From Phaseolus vulgaris (taxonomy: Eukaryota; Streptophyta; Magnoliopsida; Fabales; Fabaceae): a stretch of DNA of 64,000 nucleotides. The stretch lies in contig NC_023749.2 of NCBI RefSeq assembly GCF_000499845.2, forward strand, positions 20,560,064 to 20,624,063, in the 5' to 3' direction. Shown one piece after another: positions 20,559 to 31,260 of the stretch. The position numbers were made by a program, and so were the translations under genes. The notes beneath the pieces are model-generated. The model saw only the letters and a program-made list of their open reading frames with translations. It was not told the origin of the DNA and did not search any database. Each line of letters starts with the position of its first letter. Position 1 is the first letter of the stretch.

Positions 20559-21766
20559 CTAGTATGAAAAATGTTCTCTCGTTGTGTCTCGATGGATGCA
20601 CTAGGTTGATTGTGGAGGATTCTTTGAATCATCAATAAGTCCCCCTCCAAAGGATTTATCCTTTCTCCTTCCCCTTTTTCTTGAATACTAGGTTCATCCT
20701 CACCACTTGTGTACTCATTTTTTCCTTTTAAAAACAAAACCCTTTGGTTTGGACATTGCGCTTGCACATGCCCTCTTCCAAAACATTTAAAACACTTGGT
20801 GTCCCTAGCACGGATGTATGGGGTGGAGGCATCTTTCACTAAGGGTTTGGTAGTTTCTTTGGATTCGTCTCTAGGTGTACTACCCTCCCTTTTAAAGTCT
20901 TTCTTGGGATAAGAGTTGGAGTAAGAACCCACCCTTTGACTTGAAGTTTTGCGCAAATTTTGTTGTTCAACTTTAATGCAAAGTTGAACCAAATCATTCA
21001 AGTCTTGATAGGGTAATAGTTCTACTCTATCTCTTATTTCAAGGTTGAGCCCACTTAGAAACCTAGATATGGTGGTGGTTTCTTCCTCTCTAATGGATGC
21101 TCTCATCATGTAAAGCTCCATTTTCTGCCTATACTCTTCCACACTTAAGTTCTTTTGTTGGAGTCTTTGGAGCTTGTCCATCAACTCCCTATGGTAGTAG
21201 GAAGGTATGTGGCGACGTCTTAGGGCTCCCCTAAGGTCATTCCAATATTCTATGGAAGGTTCCCTATGAAGACGTCGGTCTCTTTCTAAAGAGGTCCACC
21301 ACCAATACATGGCATTGCTTTGGAAACTAAGGGTTGCTAAGGGTACTTTCCTCTCTTCACTCACTCTATGGCAAGCAAAGAGTTGCTCTACTTTCTTCTC
21401 CCAATCTAGGTAGGCTTCTACATCTTCCTTACCATAGAAATGGGGTAGGTCTACCCTTACTTCCCTTGGGCTCTCTTGCTCCCTTTGCCTAGTTCTTCTA
21501 GGGGGTGGTTGGTAATAATCATTGATCCTACGGCTTCCCTCCCCTAAAGACTCAATACTTTGAGATGCATGAGTAAGCGTTTTTTTTTATTTTTGTGTTT
21601 TTTGTGATTTCTCTTCTTGAGCTTTAGCCAACTCATTGATTTTGTTCTCATTCTCCAATTGTCTAAAAGATATCAATTGTACCGCTTGGGATACTTCTTT
21701 TAAAAGAGTTTTCAAAGATTTTACTTCACTTTCTATAGACTTTGGAGAGTGAGAAGAAGAAGACAT
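20483..21766 (-). pseudogene. Chr-B gag with CCHC zinc knuckle
   Basis: ATG at 21764-21766 (MSSSSHSPKS). The frame is open except for TAA at codon 60 (21587-21589), the same codon as in Chr-A. Capsid region: LDWEKKVEQLFACH, MYWWWTSLERD, YYHRELMDKLQRLQQ. Zinc knuckle [14 protein letters not shown] (~20770-20810). Toward the end a one-base deletion in a T-run near 20545 (compare Chr-A ~13945) shifts gag out of the pol-like frame, giving the overlap with 18819-20558. Gag is otherwise well kept, as expected if the element still needed particles. Confidence 0.78.
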
Positions 21767-23608
21767 GGCTAAAACTTTGTGTATATAGGTGTTTTACTTT
21801 GAGAAAGTTTAGGGAAGTTAAAGAAGGTAGTTTTCCAGGTAAGGGAGGTGAGTCACAAAGGACTACTTAAGTACCAAGCCTTTTCCTTGCCAAAAACTAT
21901 CCCCCAATTTCTTCACACAAGACTTTTTCTTAGTGAAACACTTAGAACACAAATAAGTTGAGAAATAAAAGCAAGAAAACAATGTAAGCTAACTATGCAA
22001 CAAAGCTAGTCGGTTTAGCACACAATTAAACAAAATTAAACATGCAAAACGTAGCTATGAAAGCAAAAGAAAAGCAATTACAAACAAGTAACAATTTACT
22101 AATCAAGAATGCTATACTATTCGGCCCTAGGTGAGGCTTCTTGGACACTTTGAGCCCTTAAAGACACACTCACCGTCTAAACGTAATTAACAAGGTAATT
22201 AACAATAAACCAAGTTGCAAAGGAAATAAGAGAACTCCCTTTGTTGATCCTCTTTTTGGTTAGTGCACTTCCTTGTTGTCTTTGCTTGTTGATCTTCCAA
22301 GTGTTTGTAGTGTTTTCTCAATAATGCTTGTTTCGGCTTTGGCCTTGTCTTCTCCTTAGAATGATGGCCTTTAATCCTCCAATTTCCAGCACCTAGCAAA
22401 GGGCTAAACCTTAACCAAATCAAGTTCCCATTCACATAAGCACCAAAGAAGAATTAAATTCCAGCACCCAAATTAGAGGTCAAAGAACAAAAGCAAGAAA
22501 CAAATTTAATTGAAAAAAAACAGTACCACCAAAAGGATTTAGATTGTGACAACTAGAAAGAGAGTCAATTAAGTAAAGCAAACAAATAAAGGTACTCAAT
22601 TAAAGGTTGGCACACAAAAGAATTCCTAAAGAAAAGCACTAGATTAGATGACCAAATAAAAAAACAGCACCACTGGAAAATGTTGTGGGCCAGAAAACGT
22701 GTTTGTTCCCCGATTTATGCTGAGCTGTATTTTTAGAATTTGGCTCTGAAATTTGTTATGCATGATATTCAGGATCTTATCTAAAATCTGGCTTTGGAAT
22801 CACTCAAAACGGATGCACCATTTTTTTTAATAAATTTTGCAAAGTTGGTGTTCGGTTAGGCCAGCTGGAGCGCTTCAGATTTGCACTCTGATTTTAAAAG
22901 ATTTATCATTTTTTTTCTGTTGCTTCTTTTGACCTAATTCTTTTTTTGTCCTTTCTATAACACTTTAAACTTGCATTTTCCAGAGAATCAAAATTTTCCT
23001 ATGGGTGGAAATATTTTTCTGGGTTAAAACAGCCAAAACAGAGAAGGTGAAAACAGGGGAATCTGAAAACTGGAAACAAAAACAGCAAGATACCAAAGTT
23101 TAGACACAATGGAAATTTGTGAAATAGAATTGTGTAGGATCTAAACACAATATGAACTCAAACTAAAAATTAAAAAGGCACCAAAGGAGCAAAGAACAGC
23201 AGATTCAAGCAAATAAAGAGACCCAAAATCAAGAAACAATTAAGCCAAATAAAAGGACTACTATGAATTGTTGACAATATGGATGAACATGACTTGACAA
23301 AACATGTATAGATTCAGAAAATTAAAGACTCAAAGCATAATATGAACCAAAATAATGAAAGCAATAAAGACTCAAAGCCTAAAAGAAAATAGCAACACAA
23401 AGGTGTATGGAATCCTATCACAAATTGCACAAGAACTTGTTCAAGATCAAATGAACAAGAGTGCTTCGGTTGGATCTTCCACAAAGCACACCAAGAACAA
23501 ATTAAAATGTAAAAAACAGCAAGACAAGTAAGGAAAGTAAATGACAATATGAAATAAAGAAGAACTAAAATTGAAAAGACAAGGAGCTACTCATCTTGAA
23601 GAACCAAA
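21767..23608 (-). other. Long untranslated leader of Chr-B
   Basis: About 1.84 kb, no gene. Nearly identical to the Chr-A leader (15169-17014) apart from small indels. Confidence 0.6.
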
Positions 23609-23621
23609 GCTCATGATACCA
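23609..23621 (-). promoter_or_regulatory. Primer binding site of Chr-B
   Basis: Minus strand TGGTATCATGAGC, as in Chr-A and Chr-C. Confidence 0.75.
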
Positions 23622-23623
23622 AA

Positions 23624-24343
23624 TGATGGCATTTTCATGAAGTTCTTCTTGAATCAATGTAGAGTATGGGGCGGAAGCAATGTATGAGAGTGAGCAAGAT
23701 CCTCCTAAGAGTGGTGTTGATCTTGTAGGTGCATGATAAGTATGGGTATTGAGTGGTTCGGCCAGCTCAAGGGAAAAGATGAAGGAATTGAAGTTTAGAG
23801 CCTAGGATTCTAGGGAGAAGCAAAGTTGAGCACAAATGGGCAGCATAACTTTACTCACAATAAACTTGAAAATACAAGGTGTAGGCTCCTCCTTTTATAG
23901 GCTAAGGAGGACCATAATGCAACCCTAATGCTAGCCAAATGAAATGTAAATGTGAAGCACATGGGTGCACATGGCACATGGGTGCACAAATGAGCACATG
24001 GGGAGGGGTGTGTCTAGTTTTTATGCTCACCCCCTCTATGGTCTTTCTAGAATGTACAAATATGCTTTCTACACTACTCTAATTACTAAGCACCCCTAAT
24101 GGGCCTTTATGTAACAAAGCCTTCTCTTCACAAACCGTAGCTTGGCCCATGTATATGTGAAGCTAGACGGTCTAGGACTCTTCGTAGATGCTCCTTATGT
24201 AGCCGCTCCTCTTCATGGCCTAGACGCTCCTCATCATGGCTAGACGCTCCTTTTTGAGGCTAGACGCTCCCATCATGGCTAGACGGTCTTAGTCTTGGAA
24301 GCTTGGCTTTCATAGTGTGGTGAGCTTGGGCCCTCCTCCATCA
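23624..24343 (-). repeat. 5' LTR of Chr-B
   Basis: 720 bp, nearly identical to 18132-18852. TATA box TATAAAAG on the minus strand at 23892-23899. Confidence 0.88.
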
Positions 24344-24902
24344 CAAGTGGACTTGGCTGCATCACAAGGCCGGAATGAAGATTTGAACCGGGTTAATAAG
24401 GAGTTGCGCAAGTCTTTACGGGCGCAGAGGGAGGGAATGGCGGAGGAAGGGGCGGCGCCGCCACCATCTCCCCCCAAGACCTTCACCATGCCATTTTCGT
24501 CTGAGATCATGGGTGCAGCGGTACCACCAGGCTTGGTGGGGGTGAAGGCCTCTTTTACAGGGGTGGAGGACCCTGAGGCGCACCTGACGGCGTTTCATAC
24601 CCAGATGATGCTCTTTGGAGGCTCGGACGCCGTATACTGCAAACTGTTCATGAGCACCCTCAGCGGGATTGCGATGGAGTGGTTCGTAAGCTTGCCAGAG
24701 GGCCACATCACTTCGTTTCAACAATTTTCGAAGCTGTTCATGGAGCAGTATATTGTCAACCGGGCACCCCCTGTGGTGTCGTACGATCTCTTTGACGTGC
24801 GCCAGAACCAAGGTGAGTCCCTCCGGGACTACCTTTACCGTTTTGGAGCTCAGGTGGTAAGGCTACCCAGCAAGGACGAGGACATGCTGGTACATGCGTT
24901 CA

Positions 24903-25330
24903 GTATAAGAGAAGCTTACAAGAGAAGCTTTTGAAAGGTCACCTTCTAACTCCTTCTATTATAGCACCTAAAGGAGTGTGAAGAGACAAGTTTCTAGATT
25001 TTTCCTAAAACTAGCGCCTAAAGTGCTATACAATGGAGGTGTCTTTAAGGTTTCCCTCTTTAGCACATCCTAAAGCTATTCATATTATTTACAAATTTAT
25101 ACAAAAGAAACTATAAAGAGAGATATTAATTGGAGCCCATTCTTGAATGCTTGTAGTCTTCTTGTTGGCTTTAGGCTTGGTCCTCTCTTTATTTAATTCT
25201 TCTTTAATTTTTTAGAAGACTAGAAGGAAGAACTTTAAATGCTTGGGTGGATGGCCTCTTCCTCCATTAGTGAAATCCTCTCTTACTTGATCTCCATCAG
25301 AGTCTCCTTAAGCTCACAGGAAAGGATGGC
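24903..25330. other. Unidentified AT-rich insert or junction DNA
   Basis: Follows the truncated Tat-2 gag. No ORF with a recognisable domain. The motif AGAAGCTTACAAGAGAAGCT at the left edge is a 13-14 bp near-direct repeat of AGAGAAGCTT. The right side runs into LTR-E without a visible boundary. I do not recognise it. Confidence 0.4.
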
Positions 25331-26098
25331 CGAGGAGGGGGCGACATCGAGGCAGGGCGTAAAGTTCTCGGGCCTCGGCGTCTCAACAGTAAAGATGAAC
25401 AAACAAGGTGGTTTTCAAGCCACACCCCAGTTGCCAGTAGGGAGAGGCCCATATCAGGAGGGATCCGTGCATGGGGTGTAAGGACGCGACAGTACGCATC
25501 ATCGTTAAAAAGCCACTAAGACAGAGACGACTCATGAGGGTCACGTCCCAGGGGTGATCTGCATGCATGGCACGTGAGTAAGACAGGGAACTCCCAGGGC
25601 AGAGGACTCAAAGATTGGATGCACGAGCTGGCATCCAAGCAGTCATCCCGCACCAGTTGCACTTCGGCAGGGTAGTCTTACACACTGGATGGCCCTAAGT
25701 CTTGGTGCTAGTGTCGCTAAGACGCACCTACAGAATGCCTAAGTCACAGCTAAACAGAAGGGCAATAACACTGAAAGGTATATAAGGGCAACAATAAACA
25801 TTATCAGGTACGTTTTGACGTGACATAACACATTACGCTTTCATTAGTGCAAGTTACGCATTTCTGAGAGAAGAATAGAGCGAGAGAGAACACACACAGT
25901 GATCTCAGAGTTAGAGTTTGGTGTTCATTGCCAAAGAGATTGACTTGGTCGTCGGAGTGTAAACGGCCGCGAGGGCGCCCTTTGTTTCTCTATCTTTTCA
26001 GGTGATTCCATCGAAGGAAGGGAACGTGGGAGCGAAGGGTTCTTGGAAGCGAAGTCAACATAAACGCACAAAGACATTAGGTCAACCGGCGGGGAACA
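25331..26098 (+). mobile_element. LTR-E: Tat-type LTR without its element
   Basis: Collinear with the U3-R-U5 of Tat-1: GACTCATGAGGGTCACG, GAGCTGGCATCCAAGCAG, TATA at 25779, GTCGTCGGAGTGTAAACGG (~25949), ending GGTCAACCGGCGGGGAACA at 26098. No PBS follows; the next bases (CTTTTGTTTCTACC) look like flanking DNA, so this is a 3' or solo LTR. Left border uncertain. Its right two thirds are duplicated at 27779. Confidence 0.65.
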
Positions 26099-26163
26099 CT
26101 TTTGTTTCTACCATTAAGTCAATCCTAAAACCTTAACGTGAACATCATCACACTCTCTGATAC
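25632..26163 (+). repeat. 532-bp direct duplication, copy 1
   Basis: From CATCCAAGCAG to CTCTCTGATAC. Covers the 3' part of LTR-E plus 65 bp of flank. Copy 2 is 27779-28310, equal in length with only scattered substitutions, 2147 bp away. Confidence 0.88.
25779..25787 (+). promoter_or_regulatory. TATA box of LTR-E
   Basis: GGTATATAAGGGC; a second copy sits in the duplication at 27926. Confidence 0.5.
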
Positions 26164-27778
26164 CAAAATTACTAATGGAAGAAAAAAAAAAACTTGAAGA
26201 GGTAGAGAGACTCATATCAGAGAAGAAAAAAAAAGGTTATTTAATCAATTTATCATTTTTTGATATATTATTTTTTGCTTTTCAATTTCTACTCATCCAA
26301 TAATATTTAAGTATGTACTTTCAATTAAAAGTTTTATTTGACTCAATATTTTTAAATGGACACAACAAATATCTTTAATTTTTTATTTATTAGAGAATAA
26401 AGTTTTACTTGTTTTTTTCAAATGGACATAACAAATATCTTTAAAGAAGTGTATTGAGAAGAAAATTAGTTTAAAACAGAAAAGTAACGAATCAATCTCT
26501 CTACTTTCATACAAATCTCTTTACTCTTTTGCTAGTTAATGATAACAAATAAATAAAATTTTAAAATTAAAAAACTGCTTTATTAATTTTTTAAATTATA
26601 AATATCCAAAAAACCAAAATAAATTAATAAAATAAAATATTAAATAAAGATAAAATAATAAAAATTAGAGCAGTTAAAGTGGAAAATTCTCTTTTATATA
26701 TTAGTATAAATTTTTATTATACTATTTTATACTTTACTAAAAAAGAATTTATTTTATTATGTTAATACAAATTAAAATAAAAATAAAATTTTAAGAAAAG
26801 CTGGTTTATTAACTTTTGAAACTGGTAACTCGTAACAACAAATCTTGATTTAAAATTAAAACACTCTCTCTCACAATATTAACTATTTTTCTTCTTCTCT
26901 ACAGTTTTTTCAAAATCATTTTTGTAAAATTACATTTTTAAAATTATTTGAAAATCATATTATTTTAGTACTGGGAGCGCCTGTGTTTCCGCATTTCTTA
27001 TTTTTTCATTTATATATATTTATGTTTAATATTAAAATTTAAATAAATAATATTATTATTTGCACATTCATCTTAACAATATAAATTTATAGTATATTAT
27101 AAATAAAAATGACATTATCATTATTATGTAAAATTATTATACTTTGTGTGAATTGGCTTAACCAATGCGAGTAATTGATCATCATTCTAAGTGTTTTATT
27201 CTTTACAAATTTTATTTCCTAAGAATGTCACACACATTAACCATTTTTGCAATTCAAAACCGTTCATCTTCTCCCGTATTTCCACTAATATTTTTCTTTC
27301 TCTCAATTTTGAAGAGGCATTCTTCTTTCTATGTAACTGTTTGAAAAGTAACCACTTTTTCAATTCAAAAAAGTCTCCAACCTCTATTTCAATTTAAAAT
27401 TGTTCCTCCACATATATTACATATTTTAGAGAAAATAAGAAATGACAACAATGTCCATAATATAATCAAATATTTATATAAGGATAAAATAGGGAAAGAA
27501 TTAAGAGCGATTAAATAGGAGAATCCCTTTATATATAGGTATATATATATAATTAAATATGTTAAAAATAATTAAATAATTATATTTTTTTATCACAATA
27601 AATCAAATGTAATATTATTTTAATAATGTGATTCTTAATGAGTAAAGAAATTGAAGTTATTAATTTATAAAATAAACTAAACATCTCTATTGGAAAAAAT
27701 AAAATGTATATATTAAAGAAATAGGAAAAGCAAAATAAGATAAATAAAAGAGATGAAATATAAAGAAAATTAGCAATA
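26164..27778. other. AT-rich non-coding DNA between the 532-bp duplicates
   Basis: About 1.6 kb, strongly AT-rich, long A and T runs. Contains an AT-rich dispersed repeat (about 26544-26695: AACAAATAAATAAAATTTTA, then GAGCAGTTAAAGTGG) that recurs upstream of the URI-like gene at 32822-33090 and, more weakly, at 27470-27530. ORF 27191-27397 is low complexity and not taken as a gene. Confidence 0.5.
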
Positions 27779-28310
27779 CATCCAAGCAGTCATCCCGCAC
27801 CAGTTGCACTTCGGCAGGGTAGTCTTACACACTGGATGGCCCTAAGTCTTGGTGCTAGTGTCGCTAAGACGCACCTACAGAATGCCTAAGTCACAGCTAA
27901 AGAGAAGGGCAGTAACACTGAAAGGTATATAAGGGCAACAATAAACATAATCAGGTACGTTTTGACGTGACAGAACACATTACGCCTTCATTAGTGCAAG
28001 TTACACATTTCTGAGAGAAGAATAGAGCGAGAGAGAACACACACAGTGATCTCAGAGTTAGAGTTTGGTGTTCATTGCCCAAGAGATTGACTTGGTCGTC
28101 GGAGTGTAAACGGCCACGAGGGCGCCCTTTGTTTCTCTATCTTTTCAGGTGATTCCATTGAAGGAAGGGAACGTAGGAGCGAAGGGTTCTTGGAAGCGAA
28201 GTCAACAGAAACGCACGAAGACATTAGGTCAACCGGCGGGGAACACTTTTGTTTCTACCATTAAGTCAATCCTAAAACCTTAACGTGAACATCATCACAC
28301 TCTCTGATAC
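27779..28310 (+). repeat. 532-bp direct duplication, copy 2
   Basis: LTR-E-derived; includes TATA 27926-27933 and the U5 end at 28245. Tat-3 begins at the very next base (28311). Confidence 0.88.
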
Positions 28311-28867
28311 TGTACTGGTAGGCACCGGACGAACGCATGTGGCCGACCGGCCTTATACACAATAAATGGAAACGAATGCACGTGGCCGACCGGCCGTATA
28401 CACAATAAATGGAAACGAACGCACTTTCCGACCGGCCGTATACACAATAAATGTAAGGGCATTTATGTGACAAGCTAAGGTGGTTTAGATACACCTCCGA
28501 AGAATAAGGAATATGCGTTTAGAGAAGATATGTTCCCCGGGTATTCCGGAGCACGACTGACAAGACATATCCATAACCACCCTGAGCCCAAGGGATAGAA
28601 AGCCCATTAGGCAATCCTATAAATACTGTGCTCAAGCCAGAGAAAGGTACGTTTTCATTCACTTACGAAACTGCGCTTAGAATCTCATACTTACTTGAGC
28701 GTCGGAGTGCCTTCGCAGGTACCCTCCCCCGCCCGACCGAAGTGGATAGCACGACCAAAGGAGACAGCAAGAAAGGACAATCGACCAGAGGAGAAGAAGA
28801 TCAACACGTCAGCAATTACACCACGTCAACCGACCGTGCCTGGGCCCCATCTCTCCACTCAGGTACA
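28311..28867 (+). repeat. 5' LTR of Tat-3
   Basis: TGTACTGG...GGTACA, about 555 bp. Contains 43-bp tandem repeats (28331-28457), TATAAATACTG at ~28618 as a likely TATA box, and GAGCGTCGGAGTGCC (~28699), the shared U5 signature. ORFs 28628-28918 and 28695-28910 lie in LTR and leader DNA. Confidence 0.75.
28331..28457 (+). repeat. 43-bp tandem repeat with CCGACCGGCC cores
   Basis: Three units starting at 28331, 28374 and 28417 (GAACGCA...), each with GGCCGACCGGCC or a one-base variant and ATACACAATAAATG. GC-rich palindromic cores alternate with AT-rich spacers. Confidence 0.88.
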
Positions 28868-28869
28868 AT

Positions 28870-28888
28870 TGGCGCCCACCGTGGGGCC
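28870..28888 (+). promoter_or_regulatory. Primer binding site of Tat-3
   Basis: TGGCGCCCACCGTGGGGCC right after the LTR end. Confidence 0.75.
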
Positions 28889-28917
28889 GAGGCAAGTCTT
28901 CAATTTTTGAAGCTATA

Positions 28918-30370
28918 ATGGTTGCGACAAGAAACAACAACGACGCTATGGCAGAACAGATGACTATGATTCAAATCCTCCAAGCTCAGATGGAGGAACT
29001 GCGACAAAAGGGGATGGAAGACCATCGTCAACATGAAGAAGATAGACGCCTCCAAGAAGAAGATAGACGCCGCCAAGAAGAAGAAATCGCCTTATTAAGA
29101 TAGCAGAATGCACGACTCCAACAACAGGTCGATAATCCCGAACGAGAAGGCCAATCCCATATGGCCGACCGAACCGCCTCTCGCATACCTACACCTGCCA
29201 ATACCAATCCTGCTTCCAGAGCTGAAACAGTCGAAAGAAAGTCAAGTAAAAGGGGTCATCCTTTTACAGACGAAATTATCACCACTCCACTTCCTGACAA
29301 ATGGAGAGGCCTCGTCATTAAACTCTATGACGGCTCGACCGACCCGGACGAACACTTAAATGTCTACAAGACGCAAATGACTTTGTATACCACAGATAAC
29401 AATGTGTGGTGTAAAGTATTTCCCACGTCGCTCCAGGGAGAACCTCTTACCTGGTTCACAGAGCTGCCTCCAAACTCCATTAACGATTTTGACATCCTAG
29501 CCGCAAAATTCTCCACTCAATATGCCACTAGCCGACCGCATCACATGTCCTCCATGTCTCTCCTAGCGGTACAACAAGAAAAAGGTGAATCTCTTAGAAC
29601 CTTTCTAGATAGGTTCAACAAAGCATGCATGAACATCCGAGGGCTCAAACAAGAGGTTGCATTGCACCATTTGGTCTCGGCCATCTGACCGAGCCGTTTC
29701 ACTGAAAGTCTCATCAAGAAACCACCTCAAGACATGGAGGACCTTCGAACTCGAGCAACCAAATTCATGCAAATCGAAGAACACATTGATTACCATCAAC
29801 GGTTCAAAGCTGTCGGATTCGGAGCCCTTAAAGACCAAACTCAAAGTAAAGAAAGAGAAGTCGAAACCGAACGAACCGTCCGAACCACTCTGAGGTCCGA
29901 CCGGAATAGGGGAGGCCGAATCCCCAGGTTTAACAGTTACACCCCTTTAACTGTGCCGAGGGGACGAGCCCTAGATGAAGCACTACAAACGGACCTAATC
30001 CCGACATTGAAGCAGTATCAAACACCACCGAATGCAGATACTGCTAAGCGTTGTCAATACCATCAGAATTTCGGTCACACGACCGAAGGATGTCAAGCTT
30101 TGAAGGATAAAATTGAAGAACTCATCCAAGCTGGCCATTTACGGCAGTTCGTCAAGAGGACAAGGAGTTCAAGATCCCCACCACGGAATACTGACCGTCC
30201 TTCCCGTGGTGTCGACCGGTCGTACCGTAACGATTACAAACACCACACTGACCGTAGCCAGACTTCACGAAAACGCAGCGAAAGCCCCGTTCGGCGTACA
30301 CGCGCCCGTAGCACAAGTCCCGACCGAAGCGCCCGACCTCGCCAACGAGTCCGCGAAGTCATCAACATGA
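28918..30370 (+). pseudogene. Tat-3 gag with two nonsense codons
   Basis: ATG 28918, ~30 bp after the PBS. An N-terminal charged coiled coil (QAQMEELRQK and HEEDRRLQEEDRRRQEEE repeats) runs to TAG at 29101-29103 (CAG expected). The capsid core lies at 29280-29690 (DGSTDPDEHLNVYKTQM, LTWFTELPPNSI, FSTQYATSRPHHM), with TGA at 29686-29688 (CGA expected). The same frame continues from 29689. The zinc knuckle is of C-X2-H-X4-H-X4-C form (CQYHQNFGHTTEGC, ~30050), typical of Tat gags. A basic Arg/Ser-rich stretch follows (30150-30360). Confidence 0.82.
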
Positions 30371-31260
30371 TTGCTGGACCCGTTAACTTGGGCGAACCGA
30401 ACCACGAAGTTAATTATATAGCTGGAGGCTTTGCCGGTGGCGGGTGCTCAAATTCCGCCCGAAAGAAACATCTCCGAGACATCCAATCCGCTCATGCTAC
30501 CACAAGGAGGCGTCCACACATACCTCCGATCACCTTCACTGACGATGACTTTACAGCTATAGATCCAGCCCAGGACGACCCTATGGTAATCACTGTCGAA
30601 ATTGACAAGTTCGCAATTGCCAAGACCTTGGTCGACCAAGGTAGCTCAGTCGACATATTATACTGGGAAATCTTCAAAAAAATGCGCATTCCAGAATCAG
30701 AAATTCAACCATATAATGAACAAATTGTAGGGTTCTCAGGTGAACGGGTCGACACTAAGGGGTATATAGACTTGTATACAACCTTCGGTGAGGAAGATGG
30801 TCTCCACAAAACAATAAACGTACGATATCTGCTGGTTAACGCCCAGACTTCTTACAACATCCTGCTCGGCCGGCCGTCTATCAACAGATTAAAAGCCATT
30901 GTTTCCACCCCACACTTAGCCATGAAATTCCCTTCTGCCACTAACGACATTGCAACCATCCATGTCGATCAAAAAACTGCTAGGGAATGCTATGTAGCAA
31001 GTTTGAAAAGTGAGCCAACTCGACGACTCTATACAACCAATACGGACGACCGAGTCCCGCAAAAACGAGGACGTTCCCCCACACGGCGTTCCGGACGACA
31101 CATGTCCCGTCGTCAAATGATAGCCCTTGTTGACCTCGACCCTCGCATGGACGATCCCCGTATGGAAGCAGGAGAAGACTTGCATCCATTCCCGCTTCGC
31201 GATGATCGCCACACTACGCACATCGGTACTTCGCTGAAACCGGACGACCGAATGGCCATC
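30371..31260 (+). CDS. Tat-3 aspartic protease region
   Basis: In frame with gag and pol. YIAGGFAGGGCSN introduces the domain; catalytic motif TLVDQGSSVDILYW at ~30622-30665 (Tat proteases commonly read D-x-G here); VRYLLVNAQTSYNILLGRPS is the C-terminal flap/hydrophobic part. It would cut the polyprotein inside particles. A 70-codon basic linker (GRSPTRRSGRHMSRRQ) leads to RT. Open throughout. Confidence 0.8.

Larger units (their letters stand above)
18132..24343 (-). mobile_element. Chr-B: RT-less chromovirus derivative
   Basis: A 6.2-kb minus-strand element with 720-bp LTRs (18132-18852, 23624-24343; about six differences by eye), PBS, PPT and a leader nearly identical to Chr-A. Gag with a CCHC knuckle is retained. 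RT, RNase H and the intact integrase are absent; in their place is a 579-codon frame (18819-20558). The LTR shares both ends and the R/U5 with Chr-A but differs in the middle of U3. It is inserted in the Tat-2 gag 400 bp from Chr-A. It cannot copy itself but has all the cis signals needed for mobilisation by a Chr-A relative (inference). Confidence 0.87.
17996..24902 (+). pseudogene. Tat-2 gag, split by Chr-B and 3' truncated
   Basis: Two pieces: 17996-18131 (45 codons from ATG 17996, ~70 bp after the PBS) and 24349-24902, separated by Chr-B plus its target duplication. When the insert is ignored the frame is continuous. The N-terminal helix LEMMRGLQDDMAASR matches Tat-1 and Tat-4. The capsid core is in the second piece: EDPEAHLTAFHTQM, CKLFMSTLSGIAMEWFVSLP, FMEQYIVNRAP. 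It ends at ~24902 after MLVHAF, where unrelated DNA begins, so the zinc knuckle, protease and pol are gone. The coding part I see has no stop, so it decayed by insertion and truncation rather than by point mutation. Confidence 0.8.

Noticed and set aside
27191..27397. 68-codon ORF in AT-rich DNA
   Set aside because: Phe/Asn/Ser-rich low complexity; no homologous motif.
25331..28245. LTR-E and its duplicate as a two-LTR element
   Set aside because: Duplicates extend 65 bp beyond the LTR end, start inside the LTR, and the spacer has no PBS, PPT or coding sequence.
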